In this document: one piece after another, positions 1 to 9,098 of the stretch
How positions within the stretch are numbered: the first letter of the stretch is position 1
Layout of the letters: every line of letters starts with the position of its first letter
Assembly: GCA_028283825.1 (NCBI GenBank)
Contig: JAPWJW010000005.1
Span: forward strand, 620,001-684,000
Length of the DNA stretch: 64,000 bases
DNA from: Azospirillaceae bacterium
Lineage (GTDB): Bacteria; Pseudomonadota; Alphaproteobacteria; Azospirillales; Azospirillaceae
Direction of reading: 5' to 3'
The notes under the pieces: generated by a model
The model's input: the letters and a program-made list of their open reading frames with translations, nothing else
Told to the model about the DNA's origin: nothing
Databases searched by the model: none
Position numbers and translations under genes: made by a program

Positions 1-480
1 CGCACCGCGTTCCTCGCGTTGGCCGGCGCCGTGTTCGCGGCCGCCCCGGCTTGGGCCTTGACCGCCGTTCCGGCAGGGGCGGGTGAGGGCGGCACGCCGG
101 TGCCGGCGGTGCAGTACTACCGGCCCGACACCACCAAGGTGCCGTACTCGCAGGTCGTGCGGGTCGACAACATCCTCTACGTCTCCGGCCAGTTGGGCGT
201 GAACCCGGACGGCAAGCCGCTGGACGGCATGGCGGCACAGGCCAAGGCCGCGCTGGACCATGTGGCGGAGGCCCTGGGCCGGGTGGGCAGTGGCATGGAC
301 GCGGTGTTCAAATGCACCGTCATGCTGACCGACATGGGCCAGTGGGCGGCGTTCAACCAGGTCTATGTCGGCTATTTCAAGCCCGACCGCCTGCCGGCCC
401 GCAGCGCCATGGCCGTGAGCGGCCTGCCGCTGGGCTCCAGCGTCGAGGTCGAATGCTGGGCCTACGCGCCTACCAAGTAA
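1..480 (+). CDS. RidA/YjgF family protein, exported, 5'-truncated by window edge
   Basis: The frame is open from base 1, so the true start lies outside the window. The visible N-terminus is hydrophobic and ends in APAWA-L, which looks like the end of a signal peptide, so this RidA is probably periplasmic. RidA enzymes hydrolyse reactive imine/enamine intermediates. The C-terminal part carries the RidA signature: the active-site arginine in the PARSAM segment and the acidic residue in SSVEVECWAY are both present. It is followed 35 bases later by a carboxypeptidase on the same strand, so it probably belongs to the peptide-degradation cluster. A secreted RidA is less usual than the cytosolic type. 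The family call is firm and the substrate is unknown. Confidence 0.85.
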   Translation, partial: RTAFLALAGAVFAAAPAWALTAVPAGAGEGGTPVPAVQYYRPDTTKVPYSQVVRVDNILYVSGQLGVNPDGKPLDGMAAQAKAALDHVAEALGRVGSGMDAVFKCTVMLTDMGQWAAFNQVYVGYFKPDRLPARSAMAVSGLPLGSSVEVECWAYAPTK

Positions 481-515
481 AAAACCAAAATCAAATACGG
501 GAAATGGGGGCGGGC

Positions 516-2003
516 ATGATGGGAAAGACGGTGCGGGGCCTGGTTCTGGGCCTGCTGGTGACGGCCTCGCCGGTCGTGGCGTTGGCGCAGGGTGTGCCGG
601 TGCCGGAGATCGCGGGTCCCATCCTGGGGCCGGTCAGCACGCCGCACAGCATCACCCTGGCCGGCAAGGTGGTGCGCTACACCGCCACCTTCGCCGAGAA
701 GGAACTGAAGGACGCCCAGGCCAAGCCGCTGGCCACCCTGTCGGCCACGGCCTATGTGGCCAGCCCGGTGGTGAAGACGCGGCCGGTGCTGTTCGTCTTC
801 AACGGCGGCCCCGGCGCCTCATCCTCGCCTTTGCATTTCGGCGCCTTCGGGCCGCGCAGCATCGTGAAGGGGGCGGACGGCAACCGCACCCTGGCCGACA
901 ACCCGCACAGCCTGCTGGGGGACGCCGACCTGGTGTTCATCGATCCGGTGGGCACGGGCTTCAGCCGCGTGCTGCCCGGCGGTGACGGCCATCCCTATTG
1001 GAACCCCGATGGCGACGCCCAGGCGGTGCTGGGCCTGATCCGCGACTGGCTGCGCGACAACGGCCGCGCCGGTTCGCCCGTCTACATCGCCGGCGAAAGC
1101 TACGGCGGCTTCCGCCTGGCCACCATGATGAAGTTCACGGGCGATCTGCCCATCGCCGGTCTGATCCTGATTTCCCCCGCGCTGGACTTCTCCGCCACGG
1201 CGGAGAACCCGGGCAACGACCTGCCGCATATCTTCGACCTGCCGACCATGGCGGTGACGGCATGGAAGCACGGCCGTAGCCATATCGAGGCGCAGACGCC
1301 GGAACAGGCCTTCCAGGTGGCGGCCGAGTATGCCCAGGGCCCCTACGCCCTGGCGCTGCTGAAGGGCGGCGCCTTGCCGGCGGCGGAACGGGATACCGTG
1401 GCGGCACGCCTGTCCGACCTGATCGGCCTGCCGGCCAAGACCATCGCCGACGCCAACCTGCGCATCGGCTCACAAGCCTTCCTGGAAAAGCTGCTGGCCG
1501 ACCAGGGCGTGGTGGTGGGCCGGCTGGACAGCCGCGTCACCGCCCCGGTGCCCAAGGATGCGCCGGCCGACCGCCCGGCCGCCGCCAAGGACCCCTCATT
1601 GGGCCTGGGGCGCAGCAACATCATCACCTCCGCCGTCGCCACCGACTATTTCAAGCATGAGCTGAACGTGCCGGTGGACCGCGACTATGTCAGCCTGACC
1701 CTGGATGTGAACTTCGCCTTCTCCTACCTTTCGGACAAGCGGGAGGGGCAGTTCTACGTCAACGCCGCCCCCAACATCGCCCCGGTGATGAAGGCGCAAG
1801 CCCGCACCCGCCTGCTGCTGGTCGGCGGCTATTACGACATGGCGGTACCCCTGCTGGCCGCCCGCTACGCCATCGACCGGGCCGGCATTCCCCTTGACCG
1901 CGTGACCACCGCCGCCTTCGATGCCGGCCACAGCCCCTTCGAAGGCGATGCGGGTCAGGTGCGGATGCAGGAGATGATGCATGGGTTCTTGGTCGGGCAC
2001 TGA
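516..2003 (+). CDS. S10 family serine carboxypeptidase, exported
   Basis: A 495-residue protein with an N-terminal signal peptide (MMGKTVRG followed by a hydrophobic core ending ALAQG). The S10 fold is shown by the oxyanion-hole motif VFNGGPGASS, the nucleophile motif GESYGG (Ser195), Asp441 in GGYYDMAVP and His472 in DAGHSP, in the correct catalytic order. Such enzymes release C-terminal amino acids from peptides, here presumably in the periplasm. ATG 516 is chosen because a G-rich stretch precedes it and it begins the signal peptide; ATGs at 504 and 519 are alternatives. An S9 peptidase starts 8 bases downstream of its stop, so the two are almost certainly co-transcribed. Confidence 0.88.
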   Translation: MMGKTVRGLVLGLLVTASPVVALAQGVPVPEIAGPILGPVSTPHSITLAGKVVRYTATFAEKELKDAQAKPLATLSATAYVASPVVKTRPVLFVFNGGPGASSSPLHFGAFGPRSIVKGADGNRTLADNPHSLLGDADLVFIDPVGTGFSRVLPGGDGHPYWNPDGDAQAVLGLIRDWLRDNGRAGSPVYIAGESYGGFRLATMMKFTGDLPIAGLILISPALDFSATAENPGNDLPHIFDLPTMAVTAWKHGRSHIEAQTPEQAFQVAAEYAQGPYALALLKGGALPAAERDTVAARLSDLIGLPAKTIADANLRIGSQAFLEKLLADQGVVVGRLDSRVTAPVPKDAPADRPAAAKDPSLGLGRSNIITSAVATDYFKHELNVPVDRDYVSLTLDVNFAFSYLSDKREGQFYVNAAPNIAPVMKAQARTRLLLVGGYYDMAVPLLAARYAIDRAGIPLDRVTTAAFDAGHSPFEGDAGQVRMQEMMHGFLVGH

Positions 2004-2010
2004 GGTCGGC

Positions 2011-3915
2011 ATGTTAAAGACGGCGGCTATCGCCCTGATTTCTATTGCATCGCCGCTGGCCGCCAACGCCGCGTCCCTGCACCAGTTCAGCGACCTCGGC
2101 CTGTCCGGCGACGGGCGCAGCCTGGTATCGGTGGAGGCCGACCGGGCTGAGGGGGCGGGTGGTGCCGGCCATGGCGCCGTGGTGGTGCGCGGCACCGATG
2201 GCGTCGTGCGGCTGAAGTACGATCCCTGCGCCGCCTGCCGCTATGCCGACCCCGTTTGGGCACCGGACGATGGCCGCCTGGCCTTCATCGGCAGTGCCGA
2301 GGGCACGGCGACGCTGTATGTGGCCCAGGACGGTGCCGCCCGTCCGGTCGCGGCCATCCAAGGCCTGGCCGGCACGCCGCACTGGTCGCCCGACGGCCGC
2401 GAGGTTGCGCTGCTGGTGACGGAGAACGCCAGGAAGGAAGCTGGCGCCAGCCGCGCCGGTGCCCGCCAGGTGGGGGAGCAGGGGGAGGGCGACGACGTCC
2501 AGCGCATCGCCATCGTCACCCTGGCCACCGGCGCCGTCACCCTGGTCTCGCCGGCGAAAACCTATGTGTATGAGTACGATTGGACGCCCGACGGCCAGGG
2601 CTTCGTGGCCACGGCGGCGGAGGGCAATGGCGACAACAACTGGTGGATCGCCAGCCTGCGCGCCTTCGGCCGGGATGGCAGCGCCCGTGTCATCGCCGCC
2701 CCCGATACCCAGATCGCCTTTCCCCGTGTCTCCCCCGATGGCCGCACGGTCGCCTTCATCGGCGGGCTGATGAGCGATTTCGGCGCCTTCGGCGGCGATG
2801 TCTACACCGTGCCCCTGGCCGGCGGCGGCCCCCGCGACGTGACGCCCGACTTCAAGGGCACGGTCAATTCCATCGCCTGGCGGGGGGCCAAGCTGATCGC
2901 CGGCGTCACTGTCGGGGGCGGCACGGGCAGCGCCGTCATCGATCCCGCCCAAGGTGCCGTCACCGACCTGGCGACAGGGGCCGCCAGCCGGTCTGCCGGC
3001 GACGGCCGGCTGGCGCTGGACCGGGCCGGCACGCACGCCGCCTGGGTGGCGGAGGGCTTCGATTTCGGGCCGCGCGTCGAATACGGTCGCCTGGGAAAGC
3101 TGGCCGCCGTCACCCACGACAACGACGCCCTGGCGCCCCTGGTGACCGCCATCAGCATCAGCTGGCGGAACGAGGGGCTGGACATCCAGGGTTGGCTGAT
3201 CAGTCCGCTGGCCCCCGCTGCCGCCAAGCGCCCGATGGTGGTCAACATCCACGGCGGCCCATCGGCGGCCAACACCCCGCGTTTCGTCTGGGGTGACCAG
3301 ATGGCGGCCTTCGCCAATGCCGGCTACGCCGTGTTCGAACCCAATCCGCGCGGCAGCTATGGCCAGGGGGAGGCGTTCACCCGCGCCAACATCCGTGACT
3401 TCGGTGGCGGCGATCTGCGCGACACCCTGGCCGGCATCGACGTGGTGGAGGCCCAGGCGCCCATTGATGACGGCAAGCTGCTGCTGTACGGCCGCAGCTA
3501 CGGCGGTTTCATGGGCATGTGGACCATCACCCAGACCCAGCGCTTCAAGGCGGCCGCCATCGGTGCCGGGCTGTCGGACTGGTATTCCTATTACGGCCAG
3601 AACGGCATCGACCGCTGGATGATCCCGTTCTTCGGCAAGTCCGCCTACGACGACCCGGAAATCTACGACCGGCTGTCGCCCATCCGTTATGCTCGCAACG
3701 TGAAGACGCCGGCCTTCTTCTATGTCGGCGAACGGGACATCGAGACGCCCATCATGCAGACGCGGGAGTTCTGGCACGCGCTGCGCACCTTCGGCGTGGA
3801 CACCAGCTTTGTCATCTATGCCGACGAAGGGCACGTGCTGCACAAGCCGGAAAACATCGAGGATCTGAACCGGCGCACCATCGCCTGGTTCCAGAGCCAT
3901 ATCGGCGGCGGCTGA
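2011..3915 (+). CDS. S9 family peptidase (prolyl oligopeptidase / acylaminoacyl-peptidase type)
   Basis: A 634-residue protein with a signal peptide (MLKTAAIALISIASPLAANA). Residues about 25-370 contain WD40/PD40-like beta-propeller blades (repeated SPDG motifs), and the C-terminal 250 residues form the alpha/beta-hydrolase domain. The nucleophile is Ser496 in GRSYGGFMG, followed by Asp576 in GERDIETP and His608 in DEGHVL. The family cleaves short peptides, often after proline or from blocked N-termini. The start at 2011 is preceded by GAGG and lies 8 bases after the upstream carboxypeptidase stop; an earlier in-frame ATG at 1981 overlaps that gene and would spoil the signal peptide. Part of the exported peptidase cluster. 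Confidence 0.88.
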   Translation: MLKTAAIALISIASPLAANAASLHQFSDLGLSGDGRSLVSVEADRAEGAGGAGHGAVVVRGTDGVVRLKYDPCAACRYADPVWAPDDGRLAFIGSAEGTATLYVAQDGAARPVAAIQGLAGTPHWSPDGREVALLVTENARKEAGASRAGARQVGEQGEGDDVQRIAIVTLATGAVTLVSPAKTYVYEYDWTPDGQGFVATAAEGNGDNNWWIASLRAFGRDGSARVIAAPDTQIAFPRVSPDGRTVAFIGGLMSDFGAFGGDVYTVPLAGGGPRDVTPDFKGTVNSIAWRGAKLIAGVTVGGGTGSAVIDPAQGAVTDLATGAASRSAGDGRLALDRAGTHAAWVAEGFDFGPRVEYGRLGKLAAVTHDNDALAPLVTAISISWRNEGLDIQGWLISPLAPAAAKRPMVVNIHGGPSAANTPRFVWGDQMAAFANAGYAVFEPNPRGSYGQGEAFTRANIRDFGGGDLRDTLAGIDVVEAQAPIDDGKLLLYGRSYGGFMGMWTITQTQRFKAAAIGAGLSDWYSYYGQNGIDRWMIPFFGKSAYDDPEIYDRLSPIRYARNVKTPAFFYVGERDIETPIMQTREFWHALRTFGVDTSFVIYADEGHVLHKPENIEDLNRRTIAWFQSHIGGG

Positions 3916-3962
3916 GGTGCCCTGTCGCGGTGCGCTTATGCCGCGATCAGGTTTGCAGGGGC

Positions 3963-4011
3963 ATAGTTTATGCGGTGATGGGCCATTTCCGGGTGCATCG
4001 GCATAAACTAT
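3963..4011. repeat. Inverted repeat upstream of the amidohydrolase gene
   Basis: ATAGTTTATGC at 3963-3973 is mirrored exactly by GCATAAACTAT at 4001-4011, giving 11-base arms with 27 bases between them. It lies in the 189-base gap separating the S10-S9 pair from the amidohydrolase gene and is AT-rich for this genome. It has no T-tract, so an operator or promoter-associated element is more likely than a terminator. Confidence 0.6.
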
Positions 4012-4104
4012 TCCGCCATACGGCTATAGCCTTTCCCAGACGCAGGGATAAGGGCCGCCCCTTCCACCGGGGCCGGCTTTCGAGAATAAGCAGGAGCTAC
4101 GGGC

Positions 4105-6240
4105 ATGAAAAAGCGCGTTTCCCCCAGCCGCATCGCGGCGAAGGCCCCGCTGATCGCGGGCACCCTTTTGCTGTGGAGCGCCGGGGCGCTGGCGGCCGGG
4201 ACCACCGACAAGCTGTCCATCATCCAGAACGGTGAAAGCATCGGCACCGTCACCGGTGTCACGGACGGCAAGACGGTGAACGTCGACTATTACGTCGACG
4301 ACAACGGCCGCGGCCCGAAGCACCATGAGACCCTGACCATCGGCGCCGGCGACATTCCGGTCAGCTGGACCGTGGCCGGCACCTCCCTGATGGGCGCCAG
4401 CATCAGCGAGAATTTCAAGTGGGATGGCGGTCAGGCCACCTGGTCCAGCCAGGCGGACAAGGGTGCGGTGCCCGCCGCCAAGGCGCCGCTGTACGTGGTC
4501 AACGACGACAGCCCCTGGGCCGTGGGCGTCTATGCCCGCGCGCTGCTGAAGGCGCCGGGCAACACCATGGCCCTGCTGCCCGGCGGTGCCATGAAGCTGG
4601 TGAAGGTCAGCACCACTACCCTGGGCCAGGGCTCGGCCGCCGTGCCCCTGACCCTGTACCGGATCGAAGGCGTGAACCTGGAGCCGGACTACGCCCTGCT
4701 GGACAAGTCCAACCGTTTGTTCGCCACCTTCGGCCATCACGCGCTGACCGTCCGCCAGGGGTATGAGAAGGACGTGCCGGCCATCCAGGCGCTGGGGGCG
4801 GAAGCGGCGCGCAAGCTGGCGCGCGAACGGCAGGCGGCGCTGGCCCACCGCTATGACCAGCCGGTGCGCATCCGCAACGTCCACGTCTTCGATCCGCGCA
4901 CCGGCACGCTGGGCGCCCTGTCCACCGTCATCGTCATGCGCGACCGTGTCACCGCCGTGATGCCGTCCGACCAGGACACCGCCACGCCGGATGACCAGGT
5001 GATCGTGGACGGGCAGGGCGGCACCCTGGTGCCGGGCCTGCACGACATGCATTCCCACACCACGTTGGACAGCGGCCTGTTCTACCTGGCCGCCGGCGTC
5101 ACCGAGACGCGCGACATGGGCAACGACAACGCCTTCCTGCAGGATTTGATGCCCCGCATCCAGTCCGGCGAACTGGCGGGGCCGCGCATCACGCCCAACG
5201 GCTTCATGGAAGGCCGCAGCCCCTATTCGGCGCGCCTGGGCATCATCCCCGAAACGGTGCCGGACGCCATCAAGGCCGTCGACTGGTACGCCGACCGCGG
5301 CTATTTCCAGATCAAGATCTACAACTCCATGAACCCGGACTGGGTGCGCCCCATCGCGGATGAGGCGCACAAGCGCGGCATGAATGTGACCGGCCATGTG
5401 CCGGCCTTCGACACGCCGGACCGCTGCATCGAGGACGGCTACAGCGAGATCACGCACGTCAACCAGCTGATGCTGGGTTGGGTGCTGAACCCGGGTGAGG
5501 ATACCCGCACGCCGCTGCGCCTGACGGCCATGGCCCGCGCCGCCACCCTGGACCTGAATTCCGACCGGGTGCAGAAGACCGTGAAGATGATGGTGGACGG
5601 CCATATCGCCCATGATCCCACCGCCGTCATCCTGGAACGCCTGATGCTGAGCCGGGCCGGTGTCACGCCGCCGGGCGATGTCGACTACCTCGACAACATG
5701 CCCATCGGCTATCAGCGTTACCGCAAGCGTACCTTCGTGCCGCTGAAGCAGCCGGGCGATGACGAGGCCTACCGCACCGCCTTCTCCAAGGTGCTGGAGA
5801 CCCTGAAGCTGCTGCACGACAAGGGCATCCGCCTGTTGCCGGGCACTGACGACACCACCGGCTTCACCGTGCAGCGTGAGCTGGAGCTGTACACCCTGGC
5901 CGGTATCAGCCCGGCGGAGGCCCTGCGCCTGGGCACCCTGTCGCCCGAGGAATACATGGGCCACCCGGACGTGGGCACGATCGAGCGCGGCAAGCTGGCC
6001 GACCTGTTCCTGATCGCTGGTGACCCGACCAAGGACATCCGGGCCATCAAGAAGGCGCGCTTCGTCATGAAGGGCGGCTTCATCTACTACCCCACCGAAA
6101 TCTACCAGTCCCTGAGCATCAAGCCGTTCACCGATGCCCCGCCCGTGACCCTGCCGGCCAAGGGCGTGACCGGGCCCGGCGATACCGTCGGCGTGCCGGC
6201 CATGTTCGGTGGCGGTGACGACGACGGCCTGGGCGACTAA
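4105..6240 (+). CDS. Amidohydrolase family protein, exported
   Basis: A 711-residue protein with an N-terminal signal peptide (KKR, hydrophobic stretch, cleavage near LAAGT). About 240 residues precede the metal-dependent hydrolase domain. The domain shows the HxH metal ligands (His316 and His318 in HDMHSHTT), further ligands His431 (GHVPAF) and His451 (THVNQL), and Asp582 in PGTDDTTG. It ends with the usual small beta domain containing the KLADLFLIAGDP motif. Members hydrolyse amide bonds of dipeptides, acylated amino acids or cyclic substrates. It lies between two S10 peptidase genes on the same strand, suggesting it acts on the released small peptides. The long N-terminal domain was not recognised. 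Confidence 0.82.
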   Translation: MKKRVSPSRIAAKAPLIAGTLLLWSAGALAAGTTDKLSIIQNGESIGTVTGVTDGKTVNVDYYVDDNGRGPKHHETLTIGAGDIPVSWTVAGTSLMGASISENFKWDGGQATWSSQADKGAVPAAKAPLYVVNDDSPWAVGVYARALLKAPGNTMALLPGGAMKLVKVSTTTLGQGSAAVPLTLYRIEGVNLEPDYALLDKSNRLFATFGHHALTVRQGYEKDVPAIQALGAEAARKLARERQAALAHRYDQPVRIRNVHVFDPRTGTLGALSTVIVMRDRVTAVMPSDQDTATPDDQVIVDGQGGTLVPGLHDMHSHTTLDSGLFYLAAGVTETRDMGNDNAFLQDLMPRIQSGELAGPRITPNGFMEGRSPYSARLGIIPETVPDAIKAVDWYADRGYFQIKIYNSMNPDWVRPIADEAHKRGMNVTGHVPAFDTPDRCIEDGYSEITHVNQLMLGWVLNPGEDTRTPLRLTAMARAATLDLNSDRVQKTVKMMVDGHIAHDPTAVILERLMLSRAGVTPPGDVDYLDNMPIGYQRYRKRTFVPLKQPGDDEAYRTAFSKVLETLKLLHDKGIRLLPGTDDTTGFTVQRELELYTLAGISPAEALRLGTLSPEEYMGHPDVGTIERGKLADLFLIAGDPTKDIRAIKKARFVMKGGFIYYPTEIYQSLSIKPFTDAPPVTLPAKGVTGPGDTVGVPAMFGGGDDDGLGD

Positions 6241-6267
6241 GCCAAAACCGGGAGCAGGGGGGCGAAG

Positions 6268-7791
6268 ATGGGCATGCTGAAGAAGACGTTGTTGAAGAGC
6301 ACTACGCTGGCGGTGGTGCTTGCGGCTGGGCTGGCAATCGCCGGGCCGTCGCGGGCGGAAGCACCGGCAACGGTTGCGGCCCCCCATGTGTTCAGCAGTG
6401 AACACACCGGCACCTTCAACGGGCAGAAGGTGCGCTACAAGGCGATGGTGGCGGAGACCTTCCTGACCAACCCCGCCGGGCAGCGCACAGCCAGCGTCTA
6501 CACCACCAGCTATGTCCGCACGGATGTGCCCAAGGGTACGGTGCGGCCGGTGGTGTTCGTCTTCAACGGCGGTCCCGGCTCCGCCTCCCTCTGGCTGCAC
6601 ATGGGCTTTGTGGGACCGAAGCGGGTGGACTTCACCGACCCGGTGCATCCGGAAACGACGCCGCCCTTCCGCATGGTCGATAATCCGGACAGCCCGCTGG
6701 ACGTGGCCGATATCGTGCTGATCGACCCGCCCGGCACCGGCTACAGCCGCATCCTGCCCGACGGCAAGCCGGAGGAGTTCTACGGCACCGCCGCCGACGC
6801 GCAGATGACGGTGAGCGTGATCGAACGCTGGGTGCGGGAGAACGACCGCTGGAACGCGCCCAAGTACCTGATGTCGGAAAGCTACGGCACCATCCGTGCC
6901 GCGGTGGTGGCGCGGTTGCTGGCCGGCGGGCCGATGTCCACCGGCACCATGGACGGCATGACCCTGAACGGCATCATGCTGCTGGGCCAGTCCATGGACA
7001 TGGCCGGCAGCGGTGGGGACGATGCCGCCTACCTGACGGCGCTGCCCACCCTGGCGGCCACCGCCTGTTATCACCACAAGGTCGCCGCCGGCTGCACGCT
7101 GGCAGGGCAGGTGGCAGCTGCCCAGGCCTTCGCCGGAGATGAGTATGTGAAGGCGCTGTTCGCCGGCAACACCCTGCCGGCGGCGGAACGTGAGGCGGTG
7201 ACGGCCAGGCTGTCGGCCCTGACCGGCCTGTCGGCCGATGTCATCCGCGCGCATGACCTGCGCATTGGCACCACCGTTTTCGCCCGTGAGCTGCTGGCCG
7301 GTGAGGGCCAGGAACTTGGCGCTTATGATGCCCGCTACACCCTGCCGCTGGCGGCCAGCGGCAGGGACCCGGTGGCCGATGACCCGGCCATGGGCCAGTA
7401 CGTGCCGGGTTTCGTCGGCGCCTTCGATACCTACATCCGCCACGATCTGGGCGTGACGCCGCCGACGAATTACGAGGCCATTTCCTTCCGGCAGGTCAAT
7501 GGCCGTTGGGATTACGGCCGGGGCCCCGGCGCCGGGGCCGCCGGCAACTACGCCCTGGACCTGGCCACCGCCATGCGTCGCAATCCGCGCCTGCGGGTGA
7601 TGGTGGGTGCGGGTTACTATGACCTGGTGACCACGTTGGGCAACGCCGCCTACACCCTGTCGCACGCCGGTGTTCCCCAGGATCGGGTGGTCACCCATCT
7701 CTACCCCTCAGGCCACATGGCCTATCTGGGGGATGAGGCCCGCACCGCCTTGGCCCGCGACGTGCGCGCCTTCGTGACAGCCGACAAGTGA
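6268..7791 (+). CDS. S10 family serine carboxypeptidase-like protein, variant nucleophile motif
   Basis: A 507-residue paralogue of the carboxypeptidase at 516-2003, with a signal peptide (cleavage near PSRAEA). It keeps VFNGGPGSAS, Asp452 in GAGYYDLVT and His483 in PSGHMAYLGD. The nucleophile segment reads SESYGTI (Ser205) instead of the usual GESYGG, so two conserved glycines are replaced while the serine remains. That may alter the nucleophile elbow or specificity. ATG 6268 is preceded by a G-rich Shine-Dalgarno region; ATG 6274 is an alternative. It sits between the amidohydrolase and the permease and probably belongs to the same unit. Confidence 0.85.
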   Translation: MGMLKKTLLKSTTLAVVLAAGLAIAGPSRAEAPATVAAPHVFSSEHTGTFNGQKVRYKAMVAETFLTNPAGQRTASVYTTSYVRTDVPKGTVRPVVFVFNGGPGSASLWLHMGFVGPKRVDFTDPVHPETTPPFRMVDNPDSPLDVADIVLIDPPGTGYSRILPDGKPEEFYGTAADAQMTVSVIERWVRENDRWNAPKYLMSESYGTIRAAVVARLLAGGPMSTGTMDGMTLNGIMLLGQSMDMAGSGGDDAAYLTALPTLAATACYHHKVAAGCTLAGQVAAAQAFAGDEYVKALFAGNTLPAAEREAVTARLSALTGLSADVIRAHDLRIGTTVFARELLAGEGQELGAYDARYTLPLAASGRDPVADDPAMGQYVPGFVGAFDTYIRHDLGVTPPTNYEAISFRQVNGRWDYGRGPGAGAAGNYALDLATAMRRNPRLRVMVGAGYYDLVTTLGNAAYTLSHAGVPQDRVVTHLYPSGHMAYLGDEARTALARDVRAFVTADK

Positions 7792-7802
7792 GAGCACGGT
7801 AG

Positions 7803-9098
7803 ATGAGCGGCCTTAAGCAGGGTGTCACCCTGATCGACCTGGTGATGCTGGGGGCGGGCACCGCCATCGGTGCGGCCATCTTCTCCGTCCTGGGGCCCGC
7901 CACCCAGGTGGGTGGGGCCGGCATCCTGGTGGCGGCCATCCTGGCGGCCCTGCCCATGGTGCTGTTCGCCCTGGTCTACGCCTACATGGCCTCGGCCGTT
8001 CCGCGCACCGCCGCATCGTTCGAGTGGCAGCGGCAATTCAGCCACCCCCTCATCGCCTTCTCCATCGTCTGGCTGCGGGTGCTGAGCAACGCGGTGGTGA
8101 TGATCGTGCTGGGCCGGGTGCTGATGAACTATCTGGGCATGGTGCTGCCGTTGCCGGCGGTGCCGGTCATCCTGGGCCTGTTCGCCCTGATCTTCGCCTT
8201 GAACTATGTCGGCGTCGCCGTGGCGGCGCGGGCGCAGACCATCCTGATGATCATGCTGCTGGTCCTATTCGCCCTGCTGATCGCCGGCGGCGCCAAGGAT
8301 CTGAAGCCGGAACTGTTCGTGCAGGCGGTGGCCGGTGGCTGGACGCCCATCCTGGCCGCACTGCCCCTGATGATCCAGTTGTTCCTGGGCATCGAGACCG
8401 CGACCGAGGTGGGGGAAGAGGTCAAGAACGCCAAGACCATCGTGCCCTGGGGCATCGCGCTGGGCCTGTTGCTGACCGTGGTGGTCTATCTGTCCGTGGC
8501 CTTCACGGCACTCAGCGTCATCGGGCCGGAGGAATTGGGCAAAAGCCCCGCACCCTTGCTGGCGGTGGCGCAGGCCACCTTGGGCCGCTGGGCCACGCCG
8601 CTGATCGTCACGGCGGCGGTGGCCGCCCTGGTCAAGTCGATGAACGCCATCTTCCTGGTCTACGCCCGTTTCCTCTATGCCATGGGCGCCAGCGGCGTGC
8701 TGCCTGCGGCCCTGGGCCGAATCCATCCGCGCTTCGGCACGCCGCACATCGCCACGCTGGTCGCCTTCCTGGCGTCCTGCGTCGGCCTGTTGCTGCCCAA
8801 CAGCCTGCTGTTCCTGCTGCTGTCCATCAACATCCCGACCATGGCGAAGTACTGGGGATCGTGCCTGGCCGCCTACAACGTGGCGGCCAAGCATCCGGAG
8901 ATCCGGGCCCAGGCCCGGCTGCGCTTCAGCCCCGGCCTGGTCAAGGTGCTGTCGGCCCTGGGCATGGTGGCCGCCATCGTCATCGCCGCCTTGGGCTTCG
9001 GCACCGACTGGCGGCCCTACGTCTTGCTGCTGGTCTGGCTGCTGGTGGGCCTGGCCTATTATTTCGCCACGCAGCGGCGGCGGCTGGCGGCGGCTTAA
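7803..9098 (+). CDS. APC-superfamily amino acid permease
   Basis: A 431-residue, very hydrophobic protein with about 12 predicted membrane spans. The first span contains the substrate-binding glycine motif GAGTAIGAAIFSVLG typical of the amino acid-polyamine-organocation family, and ETATEVGEEVKNA resembles the conserved loop after span 6. It starts 11 bases after the second carboxypeptidase, so it likely imports amino acids or small peptide products released outside the cytoplasm by the upstream enzymes. Its TAA stop shares a TTAA with the stop of the convergent SnoaL-like gene. The exact substrate cannot be read from the sequence. Confidence 0.85.
   Translation: MSGLKQGVTLIDLVMLGAGTAIGAAIFSVLGPATQVGGAGILVAAILAALPMVLFALVYAYMASAVPRTAASFEWQRQFSHPLIAFSIVWLRVLSNAVVMIVLGRVLMNYLGMVLPLPAVPVILGLFALIFALNYVGVAVAARAQTILMIMLLVLFALLIAGGAKDLKPELFVQAVAGGWTPILAALPLMIQLFLGIETATEVGEEVKNAKTIVPWGIALGLLLTVVVYLSVAFTALSVIGPEELGKSPAPLLAVAQATLGRWATPLIVTAAVAALVKSMNAIFLVYARFLYAMGASGVLPAALGRIHPRFGTPHIATLVAFLASCVGLLLPNSLLFLLLSINIPTMAKYWGSCLAAYNVAAKHPEIRAQARLRFSPGLVKVLSALGMVAAIVIAALGFGTDWRPYVLLLVWLLVGLAYYFATQRRRLAAA

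Noticed and set aside
2014-3900. A 628-codon minus-strand frame opposite the S9 peptidase
   Set aside because: Mirror of the real gene's third-position GC bias; no motifs and no ribosome site.
4024-7698. A 1224-codon open frame on the minus strand
   Set aside because: It lies opposite the amidohydrolase and S10 genes, has histidine/glycine/alanine-biased nonsense composition and no domain; it is a GC-rich shadow.
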